A model generated the notes under the pieces. That model searched no databases. It had not been told where the DNA came from and was given only the letters and a program-made list of their open reading frames with translations. Below, one piece after another: positions 35,766 through 44,607 of a stretch of DNA of 64,000 nucleotides. The stretch is from Vibrio sp. S9_S30 (lineage in GTDB: Bacteria > Pseudomonadota > Gammaproteobacteria > Enterobacterales > Vibrionaceae). The position numbers and the translations under genes were made by a program. The DNA is taken from positions 248,001 through 312,000 of the forward strand of contig NZ_JAAUWT010000003.1 in the NCBI RefSeq assembly GCF_014694455.1, given 5' to 3'. Each line of letters starts with the position of its first letter. The stretch's first letter is position 1.

Positions 35766-36772
35766 TACTCACTCCTTAACCTCAAACGATATTCGACATG
35801 TAACCTCGCCGCGACGATAGAAATACTATCAGCGTTTTGCTGAGCTGTTAGAAGAATTTTTTGCGGATCAATCGTATTAAACTCAAATAAATCAAAATGG
35901 TGTGCGATCAGGTGCTTAATTCCGGTCTGCTTGCACAGAGACACCGCTTCTTCTAAATGGAAATTCCCCGGAATGCCATGGCTGGCACGACGTTCATCCC
36001 GTCCGTTGACCGGAAGCAATGCCACATCAGGTTGATGCTCGATCAAGGTATCAACTAACCCGTCATAAGGCACGCAATCGCCAGAATGCCAAATGGTCAG
36101 CGTCTTCTTATTTTGAGTGCTCGCATGCTTTTCTTGACTGTCCGCCTGCAATGCCACTTTAAGAATGTACCCCAGAAAACGGCTGTTTCCCTGATCATCG
36201 CGTTCAACCCCTTCATGTGCCGCCAGCGTGGCGTGAACAGAAAGAGACTCTGACAAATCAACCTCTTCACCGTCCGAAATCCACCGGATACGCTCGTTCG
36301 GAAGCCCGCTTCGAGCGAGGGCTTCTTGTTTCTCTGCTCGGGGTGCCAGCATGAACGCTTGCGCGTTTAAGGGGTGTTGGAACAGGGGAATCAGCGTGCT
36401 GGCATCCATGTGATCGGTATGCTTGTGCGTGCAAAGTACACCATGAACAAAAGCCAAATCCTCAACAGTGATCGGCGCTGGCATCATACGAATATGAGGG
36501 TAGTGCTTACCTTGGTATTTCTCTGCCAGTGAATCCGACAAATACGGGTCAATGAGCCAGCTCGCTTGTTTTGTTCGAACCAAAAAGCCCGCTTGCCCCA
36601 ACCAATACAGCAACACGTCATCACTCGATGGTGGCTGTGCAGAAATCCTATCCACCAACTGACCATTAAAGTCGATGCTGGTTACGCAAACACGAGGCAA
36701 GGTTTGGCTTTCTGCGAGCGTGGTTGTAGAAGCCATACGTTTTGAATCCCCGATGTTTGAATAAAGGCTCAT
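35732..36772 (-). CDS. UlaG-like metallo-beta-lactamase-fold hydrolase
   Basis: Cytoplasmic hydrolase of 346 residues. The metal site HxHxDH is at 116-121 (THKHTDHMD), with further ligands in AAHEGVE, WHSGDCVPYDG and the C-terminal LIAHHFDLFE. The region WLGQAGFLVRTKQASWLIDPYLSD is typical of UlaG, the L-ascorbate-6-phosphate lactonase, but none of the other ula genes are present, so the substrate is probably a different sugar-acid lactone or phosphate. ATG overlaps the stop of the upstream dehydrogenase (ATGA). Confidence 0.82.
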   Translation of the reverse strand: MSLYSNIGDSKRMASTTTLAESQTLPRVCVTSIDFNGQLVDRISAQPPSSDDVLLYWLGQAGFLVRTKQASWLIDPYLSDSLAEKYQGKHYPHIRMMPAPITVEDLAFVHGVLCTHKHTDHMDASTLIPLFQHPLNAQAFMLAPRAEKQEALARSGLPNERIRWISDGEEVDLSESLSVHATLAAHEGVERDDQGNSRFLGYILKVALQADSQEKHASTQNKKTLTIWHSGDCVPYDGLVDTLIEHQPDVALLPVNGRDERRASHGIPGNFHLEEAVSLCKQTGIKHLIAHHFDLFEFNTIDPQKILLTAQQNADSISIVAARLHVEYRLRLRSEYCNRSNLMSLR

Positions 36773-37713
36773 TGAGTGTTGCCGTGTTCTAATATCGACA
36801 ACAGGTTGCTGACCGCGGCAAGAGTGGCTTTATTGACGCTTTCTTGGGTGAAGCCGCCAATATGGCTGGTGGCAATGCACCGTTCATGTTGCCAAAGCGG
36901 GTGGCTGGCAGGGGGCTCGGTATCGTACACATCCACCGCATACACCGAGATTTTTCCGCTGCATAAGCCCTTATAAATCACATCGTGGTCCACCAAGGAT
37001 GCTCGGGCTGTATTGATGATAACCACCCCGTCTTTCATCGATTCAAGCGTGGTTGCACAGATTATGGGTCGGCCATCTAACGGAGCGGGGCAGTGAAACG
37101 TAACAATATCCGCCTGTGCAAGTAACCGACTGACTTCGGTAAACTGAAAGTCATCATTGAGCACCAATTGCCCTTTCAATATTGGGTCGAACGCCAACAC
37201 CTGCGTCCCCAACCCCAATGCCATCTGAGCCACCTGCCGACCAATCGCCCCCATGCCGATAACGCCCACTCGCTTTCCTTGTATTTCCTGACCTAATGCA
37301 CGGGGCCACAGACCCAACTTAAGCCCTTCTGCCGTTTCGGGTATATGGCGCAGCCCCGCCAACATCATCGCGATCGCCAATTCCGCCACACCACGAGCAT
37401 TCGCCCCTTCCGCTCGGCACACCACGATCCCTGCTTGCTCAATACAAGCTAGAGGCAAGTTGTCGACGCCGGTGCCATTTCGGCTGATCACTTTCAGCTG
37501 CTTGGCTGAGCTGATCACCCTTTCAGACACGGGTTCTACGCCAGCAATCCATCCTACGCATTCGGGCACAATGGCCAGCAGTTCTTCTTCTGTCGGTGAC
37601 TTTCCAGGCTGACAAAACACCATCTCATACCCTAGGTGTGTAAGGGATTCGAAAACGGGGTGACCATGTAAAGACAATGATCGAGGCGTCACTAAAATCT
37701 TACCTTTCTTCAT
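36769..37713 (-). CDS. D-isomer-specific 2-hydroxyacid dehydrogenase (PGDH-like)
   Basis: NAD-dependent oxidoreductase of ~314 residues. The Rossmann fingerprint GMGAIGRQVA is in the middle, and the catalytic triad is visible as Arg in SRNGTGVDN, Glu in VYDTEPP and His in SHIGGFT. It lacks the ACT domain of long PGDH. Start is ATG 37713, or GTG 37722; either overlaps the AroE-like gene. In an operon with a kinase, isomerase and lactonase-like enzyme it probably oxidises or reduces a sugar acid derivative rather than making serine. Confidence 0.85.
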   Translation of the reverse strand: MKKGKILVTPRSLSLHGHPVFESLTHLGYEMVFCQPGKSPTEEELLAIVPECVGWIAGVEPVSERVISSAKQLKVISRNGTGVDNLPLACIEQAGIVVCRAEGANARGVAELAIAMMLAGLRHIPETAEGLKLGLWPRALGQEIQGKRVGVIGMGAIGRQVAQMALGLGTQVLAFDPILKGQLVLNDDFQFTEVSRLLAQADIVTFHCPAPLDGRPIICATTLESMKDGVVIINTARASLVDHDVIYKGLCSGKISVYAVDVYDTEPPASHPLWQHERCIATSHIGGFTQESVNKATLAAVSNLLSILEHGNTQ

Positions 37714-38683
37714 CGCTTCCACTCTTATGGCTTAACGGCTTGCCGGAACGAGCAGCAATGCGCGACATGGCTTCGAAACGTTCGCCCTTGACCGGAATGT
37801 CCACATCGAAGACGTCCGCCATCACTCGTGTCCAACCGTAAAGAAAATAAACCCAACCATCATGAATCGACAGATGTGAACGCGCCTCTTGGGCTTTCGC
37901 CTGCTGGTAAAATTCCAGCTCACCTCGATAATTGAGTTCCCAAACGACGCTGTGCCTAGGAAATTGTGCGGTTTGCGACAACGGCGATCCCGGTGCGTCT
38001 TTTCCGAGTCCAGTCGCGTTGATGACCAACGAATACGGAGGCAGCGATGCCAAAGCTTCATCGTTGGTTGAATCGGTACTCACCAATACATACTCACACT
38101 CGACGTCTACGCCGTATCTTTTTAATACTTTATCCAATTCATCAAGCCGACACTGAGAGACATCTGAAACCACGACCTTAGCTGGACGATCTTTTTGTTT
38201 TTCGGCGTGCGAGAGAAACCAAATAATGGCCGTCGCGCTGCCACCCGCCCCCATGACAAAGACATTGCCACGGTGCGTCGAAAAAAAATGAGGAGGCACG
38301 ATGTATTCCAGAGCAAAACCCGAAGTGATCGGGTCTTTCGCGCTGCAACAGAAGTTGGCTTCGCGTTTATAAAGGCAACTGGTTTCGTGCATTTTTCGCG
38401 CATGCGGGTCCACCTCATCAAACAGGTCGACGCAGGCTTGGTAAAGGTGAATTTTATGTGTTGTGACGAGTGCACCAAGCGATAGAGGATCATGCTTTAT
38501 GAAGGAGGTCACCAGCTGGTATTGCTCTGCTGGCGCATTTAGAGGCAAATCGATCCCTCGGATTTGGACGTCGCCCAACCCCAGAAATTCCGCCCAAGCA
38601 GGGAACACAGTCATGATCGAACTTTGCAACGTAGACACGCCAATAAAGTAAAACGTGGGCTTGTTAGCCGGTACAAGGTTCAT
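37700..38683 (-). CDS. Shikimate dehydrogenase-like oxidoreductase (AroE family)
   Basis: NAD(P)-dependent dehydrogenase of 327 residues, about 50 longer than housekeeping AroE. The substrate domain has GALVTTHKIHLY, where Lys corresponds to the AroE catalytic Lys, and the FDEVDPHARK segment. The cofactor domain has VMGAGGSATAI and VINATGLGKDAPGSP. The AroE shikimate-binding SxS near the N-terminus is not clear, and the gene sits in a sugar operon, so its substrate is probably not shikimate. ATG overlaps the isomerase stop (ATGA at 38680-38683). Confidence 0.78.
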   Translation of the reverse strand: MNLVPANKPTFYFIGVSTLQSSIMTVFPAWAEFLGLGDVQIRGIDLPLNAPAEQYQLVTSFIKHDPLSLGALVTTHKIHLYQACVDLFDEVDPHARKMHETSCLYKREANFCCSAKDPITSGFALEYIVPPHFFSTHRGNVFVMGAGGSATAIIWFLSHAEKQKDRPAKVVVSDVSQCRLDELDKVLKRYGVDVECEYVLVSTDSTNDEALASLPPYSLVINATGLGKDAPGSPLSQTAQFPRHSVVWELNYRGELEFYQQAKAQEARSHLSIHDGWVYFLYGWTRVMADVFDVDIPVKGERFEAMSRIAARSGKPLSHKSGSDEER

Positions 38684-39432
38684 TCCCGCTCCCCTTCGTG
38701 TTTCTTGTCATCCCCTTTTTTCTTTTCAACCCTATTTTTCTCGCCCCCCCTATTTTTCTCGCCCCCCCTTTTTCTCTCCTCAACCCTATGCTTATTGCCA
38801 TCTCTATTTTCATTGCCGTATAAACGGGACACCTCGGCTTGGCTACGAGGTTGGTAATGGGCATTTTCTTCAAGCTTCCAGCCACCTTGTCCTTCCGACA
38901 TCACGCGATAACGCATACCACCAGCGCGCTCAATAATGCCGTAGTCTTGCCCACTGTCGGCGGGGTAGCAAAAGAACATCACTAACTCTTCATCCCCCGT
39001 ATTGACACTTCGATGAATCCAAAATGGCGGCACGTAGCACACCGTGTTGGGCAAGATGTCCACCACTTGGGTTTCCCCTTCTGGTGACTCTAGTAACATC
39101 AAACCTTTGCCTTTCTTCCCGATGTACACTTCAGGGCGATCCGCAATGGCATGAATGTGCCCTCGTGTCATAAAATACTCCGCCCCAACCTTACCTGGCT
39201 TCATATTCGTCACCCCAAAAATCATATCCTGACACCGGCTCCCAGGGTGATAATCCGTCACTTCGTAGACGACCTCTTCCCCCATTTCGCGGTTTAAGGC
39301 TTCAAATGCTTTCGCATCCAAATACAATCCCTTTAAATCATTAAAGCGTTTTTCGTAATGTTGACCGTTCCCTACCAAGCTGCCTGAAAACACGTCAACT
39401 TGGCAGCTTACTGGATCCATAAGTGGCATCAT
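38680..39432 (-). CDS. Cupin-type glucose-6-phosphate isomerase with a repeat-derived charged tail
   Basis: Cupin-fold sugar-phosphate isomerase of the archaeal/rhizobial GPI type. Core features are MIFGVTNMKPGKVGAEYFMTRGHIH (metal-binding His pair), EVYIGKKGKGLML, PNTVCYVPPFWIHRS and EELVMFFCYPADSGQDYG. ATG 39432 has GAGGG upstream. The isomerase domain ends near residue 205. The last ~45 residues are a Lys/Arg/Glu/Gly/Asn tail containing KRGGEKNRGGEKNR, encoded by two 18-bp repeats that each carry a run of seven G. The tail runs straight into the overlap with the AroE-like gene. First gene of the minus arm. The classical enzyme converts G6P and F6P; the actual substrate here may differ. Confidence 0.82.
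   Translation of the reverse strand: MMPLMDPVSCQVDVFSGSLVGNGQHYEKRFNDLKGLYLDAKAFEALNREMGEEVVYEVTDYHPGSRCQDMIFGVTNMKPGKVGAEYFMTRGHIHAIADRPEVYIGKKGKGLMLLESPEGETQVVDILPNTVCYVPPFWIHRSVNTGDEELVMFFCYPADSGQDYGIIERAGGMRYRVMSEGQGGWKLEENAHYQPRSQAEVSRLYGNENRDGNKHRVEERKRGGEKNRGGEKNRVEKKKGDDKKHEGERE
38733..38768. repeat. Two 18-bp repeats with G7 tracts inside the isomerase gene end
   Basis: TATTTTTCTCGCCCCCCC is present twice (38733-38750, 38751-38768) on the plus strand. On the coding strand each copy carries GGGGGGG, a tract prone to slippage, 50-90 bp before the stop. Confidence 0.88.
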
Positions 39433-39523
39433 TGTTCCCTCACTCTCCATTTTGATTGCCTACGCTTTGTTCAGAGCACCCCCGTTTTTTAACCCGTTGT
39501 GTGACCTAAAGGTTCGGCTTATT

Positions 39524-39537
39524 TAGTATTAATACTA
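39524..39537. promoter_or_regulatory. Palindrome over the minus-arm promoter
   Basis: TAGTATTAATACTA is a perfect 14-bp palindrome. On the minus strand, TTGATC and TATTAA with a 16-bp spacer suggest a promoter whose -10 lies inside the palindrome, so a bound regulator would repress. The RpiR/HexR-type protein of this locus is the obvious candidate. Confidence 0.55.
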
Positions 39538-39622
39538 CACAAAATAAAAAGATCAACCGGTTTAAAGACAAAAATTGACGCTAATTTAATCAAATAATGT
39601 TAATAAACTGTGATATTTTAGA

Positions 39623-39655
39623 TTGACATTGTGATTTTATGTATTAAAAATACAT
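39623..39655. promoter_or_regulatory. Plus-arm promoter with a HexR-like palindrome
   Basis: A perfect TTGACA -35 lies at 39623-39628. The inverted repeat ATGTATT (39639-39645) / AATACAT (39649-39655) contains TGTA-N7-TACA, the same frame as the HexR consensus TGTAATTAAATTACA, and covers the expected -10 region ~70-90 bp before the first permease start. It shares GTATT/AATAC half-sites with the 39524-39537 palindrome. Confidence 0.6.
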
Positions 39656-39727
39656 TTATTCCTATTTCATGATGATGAATTGGAAAGTAAAACGACCAAA
39701 GGGCCGATTCATACAAAGGAGTGGTGA

Positions 39728-40624
39728 ATGTCGATAAGGGCAAGAAATCCCAAACAAACGGATTCAATCAAATATCTGTTTGTCTGGCCGGCATTATTTG
39801 TCGTGCTGCTGGTCACACTGTTCCCGCTGATCTATGCGCTAACGGTCAGCTTTCAATCTGTGCGTTTGATCCCCCCCTTGCCCGTCAAGTTTGTTGGCTT
39901 CGACAACTATCAAACTCTGCTGGAGTCTTCTCGCTTTTGGCAGTCTGTCTTTACTACCCTTTTTATCGTTTTCACCTCTGTATTTATTCAATACGTTGTG
40001 GGCTTTCTACTTGCGCTGGCGCTGTACATAAAAGTCCCGGGTGAAAAGCTGTTTCGAGTCGTCTTTTTACTGCCTATGTTTATGGCGCCTATTGCTGTCG
40101 CTCTGGTCGCCCGAATGATGTTCCATTCCGCCCTGGGCCCTGTGAACGATTTCTTTAGCTTGATCGGGTTTGAAAACCTTCCCTTTCTAACGGAAACCCG
40201 TTGGTCACTAGGCGTGTTGGTTACTGTTGAAGTTTGGCAGTGGACCCCTTTTGTCACCCTGCTGATGCTGGCTGGGCTACAAGGCTTGCCAAGGGATGTG
40301 TATGAAGCGGCGGCGCTCGAAAATGTGCCGCCGTGGCGACAATTCTGGGACATCACCTTTCCATTGTTGTTGCCGCTGTCGGTTGTTGTGGTGTTTATCC
40401 GTATCGTCGAAGGTTTCAAAATCATCGATACCGTCTACATTTTAACGGGTGGAGGCCCTGGCACCTCCACCGAAACTCTCACTCTATTTGCTTACAATCA
40501 AGGGTTTAAAACGTTCAATTTAGGGGAAGCGTCTGCACTCAGTTTTTTATTCCTGATCGTCATTGTTGTGCTGGGTAGTGTGTACCTTGCCGCCGTTAAA
40601 CCTGTCGTGGAGAGGCACTCATGA
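39728..40624 (+). CDS. ABC sugar permease, CUT1 MalF/UgpA type
   Basis: Inner-membrane permease of 298 residues with six hydrophobic segments. The cytoplasmic EAA loop reads YEAAALENVPPWRQFWDITFPLLLP, where it docks on the ATPase. AAAGGAG precedes the ATG. First gene of the plus arm; overlaps the second permease by 4 bp (ATGA). Substrate unknown. Confidence 0.92.
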   Translation: MSIRARNPKQTDSIKYLFVWPALFVVLLVTLFPLIYALTVSFQSVRLIPPLPVKFVGFDNYQTLLESSRFWQSVFTTLFIVFTSVFIQYVVGFLLALALYIKVPGEKLFRVVFLLPMFMAPIAVALVARMMFHSALGPVNDFFSLIGFENLPFLTETRWSLGVLVTVEVWQWTPFVTLLMLAGLQGLPRDVYEAAALENVPPWRQFWDITFPLLLPLSVVVVFIRIVEGFKIIDTVYILTGGGPGTSTETLTLFAYNQGFKTFNLGEASALSFLFLIVIVVLGSVYLAAVKPVVERHS

Positions 40625-41745
40625 CCGACTTCGCCACCAACAAACTGTCTGCCTCCACAACGCAAGCGAGCCGTACCATGCGAAAATCGAGTGAAAATGC
40701 ACAAATAACGAAACCGCATCGTGTGCGTTCGGTCATGTCGCTAAGCCAATGGATCGCCATTGTCGGATGTTTGGTTTGGTTGTTGTTTCTACTCGCTCCT
40801 TTTTACTGGGTCACCGTTACCGCATTCAAACCCCCTCAGGCGGTCAATGGCGGTGCTACGTATCTGCCGTTTATCGATTTTTCCCCAACGCTGGATGCTT
40901 TTAGGGAAGTCATGTCTGGCATTCGTGGCGATTTCGTCGGGCCTTTCTGGCACTCCTCTTTGATCGCACTGGTGTCCACCGCGCTGTCTGTGTTGTTGGG
41001 TTCCATGGCCGCCTATGGGATCGCTCGGTTTGAATTTCGCATTCGTTTCCTCGCGGGGGTGACATTTGCCATCGTGGGTATTGGTGGGTTTTTACTGCTG
41101 AATGAGGTCATGGGGGTCGCCATTCCTCAAGCCATATTTATTGCCTTAGTGTGCGCATTTACCTCGTCATTCTTTGTGAACAAACTGCCGCTACCTGGCC
41201 CTGTTCTGGGCAACGACGACGTGACATTTTGGTTTGTTTCTCAACGCATGTTCCCCCCTATTGTGTCTGCGTTTGCGCTGTACCTGTTCTACGCCGAGCT
41301 GGGAAAGCAGGGTGTCCAATTGCTCGACAGCTTTTTCGGCATGGTGGTCGCGTATACCGCATTTGGTTTGCCATTAGCCGTATGGTTAATGCGCGATTTC
41401 TTCCGAACCATTCCGGTTGAAGTGGAAGAAGCCGCGATGGTGGATAATGTGCCAAGACTGCGCATCTTTTTCGACATCGTTCTGCCCATGTCGAAACCTG
41501 GGTTGATTGCGACGTCCATGATCACACTGTCTTTCATTTGGAACGAATTTCTCTTCGCACTCTTGCTTACGTCTTCACGTTGGCAAACCTTACCGGTTGT
41601 ACTAGCAGGACAAAATTCAAGCCGAGGCGATGAATGGTGGGCAATATCCGTTGCGACCTTAATATCCATTCTGCCCATGATCATCGTCGTTACTCTGCTC
41701 GGTCGGCTGATGCGATCTGGACTGCTGTCTGGATCAATAAAATAG
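40621..41745 (+). CDS. ABC sugar permease, CUT1 MalG/UgpE type, with repeat at its end
   Basis: Inner-membrane permease of 374 residues, larger than the usual ~280 because of a ~45-residue polar N-terminal extension and an insert after the third helix (GGFLLLNEVMGVAIP...). The EAA loop is VEEAAMVDNVPRLRIFFDIVLPMSKP. Translation is coupled to the first permease. The C-terminal codons and the TAG stop form the first unit of a 21-bp tandem repeat that continues into the intergenic region. Confidence 0.9.
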   Translation: MTDFATNKLSASTTQASRTMRKSSENAQITKPHRVRSVMSLSQWIAIVGCLVWLLFLLAPFYWVTVTAFKPPQAVNGGATYLPFIDFSPTLDAFREVMSGIRGDFVGPFWHSSLIALVSTALSVLLGSMAAYGIARFEFRIRFLAGVTFAIVGIGGFLLLNEVMGVAIPQAIFIALVCAFTSSFFVNKLPLPGPVLGNDDVTFWFVSQRMFPPIVSAFALYLFYAELGKQGVQLLDSFFGMVVAYTAFGLPLAVWLMRDFFRTIPVEVEEAAMVDNVPRLRIFFDIVLPMSKPGLIATSMITLSFIWNEFLFALLLTSSRWQTLPVVLAGQNSSRGDEWWAISVATLISILPMIIVVTLLGRLMRSGLLSGSIK

Positions 41746-41792
41746 CTTTCTGGATCAACAAAATAGCTCTTTGGGTCAATAAAATAGCTCTA
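41730..41792 (+). repeat. Three 21-bp tandem repeats spanning the permease stop codon
   Basis: Units at 41730-41750, 41751-41771 and 41772-41792 (core TGGATCAATAAAATAGCT). Unit one includes the TAG stop of the permease. Because 21 is a multiple of three, each later copy also has a TAG in the same frame, so readthrough would meet further stops. Confidence 0.9.
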
Positions 41793-41878
41793 TCGATCAT
41801 CAACAGACTTAAAGGTCTTTTGAATCTACCCATGGATGCCCAGCCTCTGTGCTCGGGCAAAATTAGAAGGAATTAAAC

Positions 41879-43348
41879 ATGGAAAAAAAATTACGCACCT
41901 CTACGCTGGCTGTCACACTTTGTTTAGGGACAACGGCAATCTCCAGCAATGCACTGGCGGCTTGTAACCCCGATTATTCTGGCGTTACCGTCACCGTGGG
42001 TTCGCAGAATGGTCCTTTTATCGCTTCAGCGCTTCGCACGGCAGGGAGTGCTTGGGAAACCCAAACTTGCGGCAAGGTAAAAATTGTGGAATTCCCATTT
42101 GGTGAACTTTTCCCTAAGTTTTTGACGGGAATGCAAACCGGTTCAAGTGAGATCGACGTCATTTCTTACATTCCTGCATGGTTACCCGACTTCAATATTT
42201 TCTTGTCTGAAATGCCGAAAAGCATGCAGGAAGGGGAATACTGGAACGATATTCACCCTGTATACCGTGAACGCTTAATGTTATGGGATGGCAAAGTGAA
42301 ATCAGCCACAATGGATGGCGACATGCACATGCTGAATTACCGTGCCGACCTTTTTAATGATCCAAAAGAACAAGCGGCATTCAAAGACAAATATGGCTAC
42401 GCTCTCGCGGCACCGGTGACATGGGATCAATACTACGACATTGCCGAATTTTTCCATCGCCCAGACCAAGGATTGTACGGCACAGCGGAAGCCTACAAAC
42501 GCGGCGGACAGCAATTCTGGTATTTCTTCTCACACGCCGCTAGCTACACCAACGATCCGAAAAATCCGGGCGCCATGTTCTTTGACCCCGAAACCATGAA
42601 TGCCCAAATTAACAACGCGGGTTGGCTACAAGCACTGAAAGACTACAAGCGGGGCTTGAACTATAACCCACCGGGCGCACTCAACAACGGCTCTGGTGAT
42701 GTGAGGCCCTTGTTCGCTGGGGGGAAAGTCGCGATGAATATCGACTGGGCAGACTCCGGCATATTAGGGGCAAACCCAAAAGAATCACGCATCGTTGGAA
42801 ATGTTCGCACCGCCATGCTGCCCGGTTCAAAATCCATGTGGAACATTAAAGAAGGTCAATGGGATAAATACGATGACGTGGTCGCTTCGCCTTTCCTCGC
42901 CTTTGGTGGCTGGCAATTAGCTGTTCCGCAATCTTCTAAAAACAAACCTGCCGCGTGGGATTTTGTGAAAACCGTCACCAGCCAAGAGCAATCCTCGAAA
43001 GCCATTGTCACCGCCAATACCGGGGTAAACCCATACCGCTTGAGCCACTATAACAACATTGATAATTGGTTGTTGATATTCTCCAAACCAGAGGCGGAAT
43101 CTTACCTAGCGGCGCAACGCGCATCATTAGATGCACCAAACGTTGCACTTGATTTACGGATTCCTGGCTTCTTCGCTTACACCGAGATTCTTGAAATCGA
43201 GCTGTCGCGCGCATTGGCAGGAAAGGTGACGGAACAAGAAGCGCTGGACAGCATCGCAAAGCAATGGAACCAGTTAACGGATGATTTCGGTCGGGATTCT
43301 CAACTGAAAGCGTATCGCAGTGCCATGGGTTTACCCGAGAAAAAATAG
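41879..43348 (+). CDS. Periplasmic sugar-binding protein, CUT1 (UgpB/MalE class)
   Basis: Binding protein of 489 residues. A signal peptide with cleavage after NALA leaves a mature N-terminus ACNPDYSG. SBP_bac_1-type features include the N-lobe VTVGSQNGPFIASALRTAGSAWE, PVTWDQYYDIAEFF, FAGGKVAMNIDW and WQLAVPQSSKNKPAAWDFVK. It is larger than MalE (~370 mature), like binding proteins of ABC systems for polyols or oligosaccharides. AAGGAA precedes the ATG. It ends LPEKK-stop within a 20-bp tandem repeat array. Confidence 0.9.
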   Translation: MEKKLRTSTLAVTLCLGTTAISSNALAACNPDYSGVTVTVGSQNGPFIASALRTAGSAWETQTCGKVKIVEFPFGELFPKFLTGMQTGSSEIDVISYIPAWLPDFNIFLSEMPKSMQEGEYWNDIHPVYRERLMLWDGKVKSATMDGDMHMLNYRADLFNDPKEQAAFKDKYGYALAAPVTWDQYYDIAEFFHRPDQGLYGTAEAYKRGGQQFWYFFSHAASYTNDPKNPGAMFFDPETMNAQINNAGWLQALKDYKRGLNYNPPGALNNGSGDVRPLFAGGKVAMNIDWADSGILGANPKESRIVGNVRTAMLPGSKSMWNIKEGQWDKYDDVVASPFLAFGGWQLAVPQSSKNKPAAWDFVKTVTSQEQSSKAIVTANTGVNPYRLSHYNNIDNWLLIFSKPEAESYLAAQRASLDAPNVALDLRIPGFFAYTEILEIELSRALAGKVTEQEALDSIAKQWNQLTDDFGRDSQLKAYRSAMGLPEKK

Positions 43349-43424
43349 ATTTACCTGAGAAAAAATAGGTTTACCTGAAAAAATAGGTATACCTCAGAAA
43401 AAATAGGTTTATCCGAGAAAAATG
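43328..43424 (+). repeat. Five ~20-bp tandem repeats spanning the binding-protein stop codon
   Basis: Units start at 43328, 43348, 43368, 43386 and 43406 (core GGTTTACCTGAGAAAAAATA); unit three is 18 bp and the last is incomplete. The first unit encodes the final residues and shares the TAG stop (43346-43348) with the second. Confidence 0.9.
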
Positions 43425-43434
43425 GGCGCTTTAG

Positions 43435-43462
43435 ACGCTGCCAGTTTCATCGCTGGCAGCGT
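43435..43462 (+). terminator. Strong intercistronic stem-loop after the binding-protein gene
   Basis: ACGCTGCCAG (43435-43444) and CTGGCAGCGT (43453-43462) form a perfect 10-bp stem with an 8-nt loop and no U-tract. It lies between binding-protein and ATPase genes, where it could shield the upstream mRNA and give more binding protein than ATPase. Confidence 0.75.
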
Positions 43463-43489
43463 GTTCCCACCAGACAGGGAGTTGTCACA

Positions 43490-44581
43490 GTGACACACGT
43501 TAGCTTAACCAACATCAGCAAATCCTACGGTGATATCCGCGTGATACCGGATCTGAATCTCGACATTAAACAGGGGGAATTTGTGGTTCTTGTCGGTCCA
43601 TCTGGATGCGGGAAAACCACCACATTGCGAATGATCGCGGGTTTGGAGCCCGTCACCGATGGGCAAATCGCCATTTCAGAGCGTGACGTCACCGATGAAC
43701 AACCTGGGACACGTAACTGTGCCATGGTGTTTCAAAACTACGCACTATACCCACACATGACGGTATACGAGAACATCGCTTACGGCATGAAGGTGAGGAA
43801 GGAACCTCAAGATGTCATTAAAAAAAGAGTGTCGGATGCAAGTGAATTGCTTGGCATTAACGCACTGCTTGAGAGAAAACCTCGTCATCTTTCCGGTGGT
43901 CAACGCCAAAGAGTCGCCATAGGGCGTGCCATCGTTAGGCACCCTGACTTGTTTTTATTTGATGAACCCCTATCCAATTTAGACGCGAAACTGCGCGTTG
44001 AAATGCGCACGGAAATCAAACAACTCCAACGCAAGCTCGGCACAACGGCGGTGTATGTTACCCATGACCAAGTGGAAGCCATGACCATGGCCGATCGCGT
44101 CGTGGTGATGCAAAATGGACACATCGAGCAATTTGCCTCACCCATCGAGATCTATGAGAAACCCGCCAATCGATTTGTGGCGGAATTCATTGGCACCCCT
44201 AGCATGAACTTTACCCGTGTGACGGTGGGACCCGACGCAACCGTTGTTACCTTAGACACGGGCGAAACCCTTGATGTATCACCGGATCATCAAATGTCAC
44301 TCAACCCGTACTGTGATGCCCAAGTCGTACTGGGTATTCGTCCTGAACACACTCAAGATGCCCCCACTCTCGATGCAAGCAATGTCGTTACTGTTCACCC
44401 TAGGGCAATAGAGCCTCTTGGCTCGCACACACTGGTGATTTCCGACTTAGGTGGCGCACCATTTACCGCCCAGATAGACAGTCATTTCCCAGCAACCCTA
44501 GACCAGTTGTGCGGCATTCACATCGACATGTCAAAAGCACACTATTTCGATATAAACAGTGAATTACGAATAGATAACTGA
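43490..44581 (+). CDS. ABC transporter ATPase, CUT1 MalK/UgpC type
   Basis: Cytoplasmic ATPase of 363 residues. Walker [10 protein letters not shown], signature [15 protein letters not shown], Walker [14 protein letters not shown], and switch His in VTHDQ. The C-terminal ~120 residues form the OB/TOBE regulatory domain ([18 protein letters not shown]). Starts at GTG 43490 with GGAG eight bases before it. ATPases of this type can serve more than one importer, but the gene lies inside this transporter operon. Confidence 0.92.
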   Translation: MTHVSLTNISKSYGDIRVIPDLNLDIKQGEFVVLVGPSGCGKTTTLRMIAGLEPVTDGQIAISERDVTDEQPGTRNCAMVFQNYALYPHMTVYENIAYGMKVRKEPQDVIKKRVSDASELLGINALLERKPRHLSGGQRQRVAIGRAIVRHPDLFLFDEPLSNLDAKLRVEMRTEIKQLQRKLGTTAVYVTHDQVEAMTMADRVVVMQNGHIEQFASPIEIYEKPANRFVAEFIGTPSMNFTRVTVGPDATVVTLDTGETLDVSPDHQMSLNPYCDAQVVLGIRPEHTQDAPTLDASNVVTVHPRAIEPLGSHTLVISDLGGAPFTAQIDSHFPATLDQLCGIHIDMSKAHYFDINSELRIDN

Positions 44582-44607
44582 CACCTAAGATTGGCAAAGA
44601 GGTCACC

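Noticed and set aside
35732..36772. L-ascorbate-6-phosphate lactonase (ulaG) as part of an ascorbate pathway.
   Set aside because: The fold matches, but no ulaABC PTS, ulaD, ulaE or ulaF genes occur, so the specific assignment is unsupported.
37700..38683. Housekeeping shikimate dehydrogenase aroE.
   Set aside because: It is longer than AroE, embedded in a sugar operon with overlapping genes, and the shikimate-binding Ser motif is not clear.
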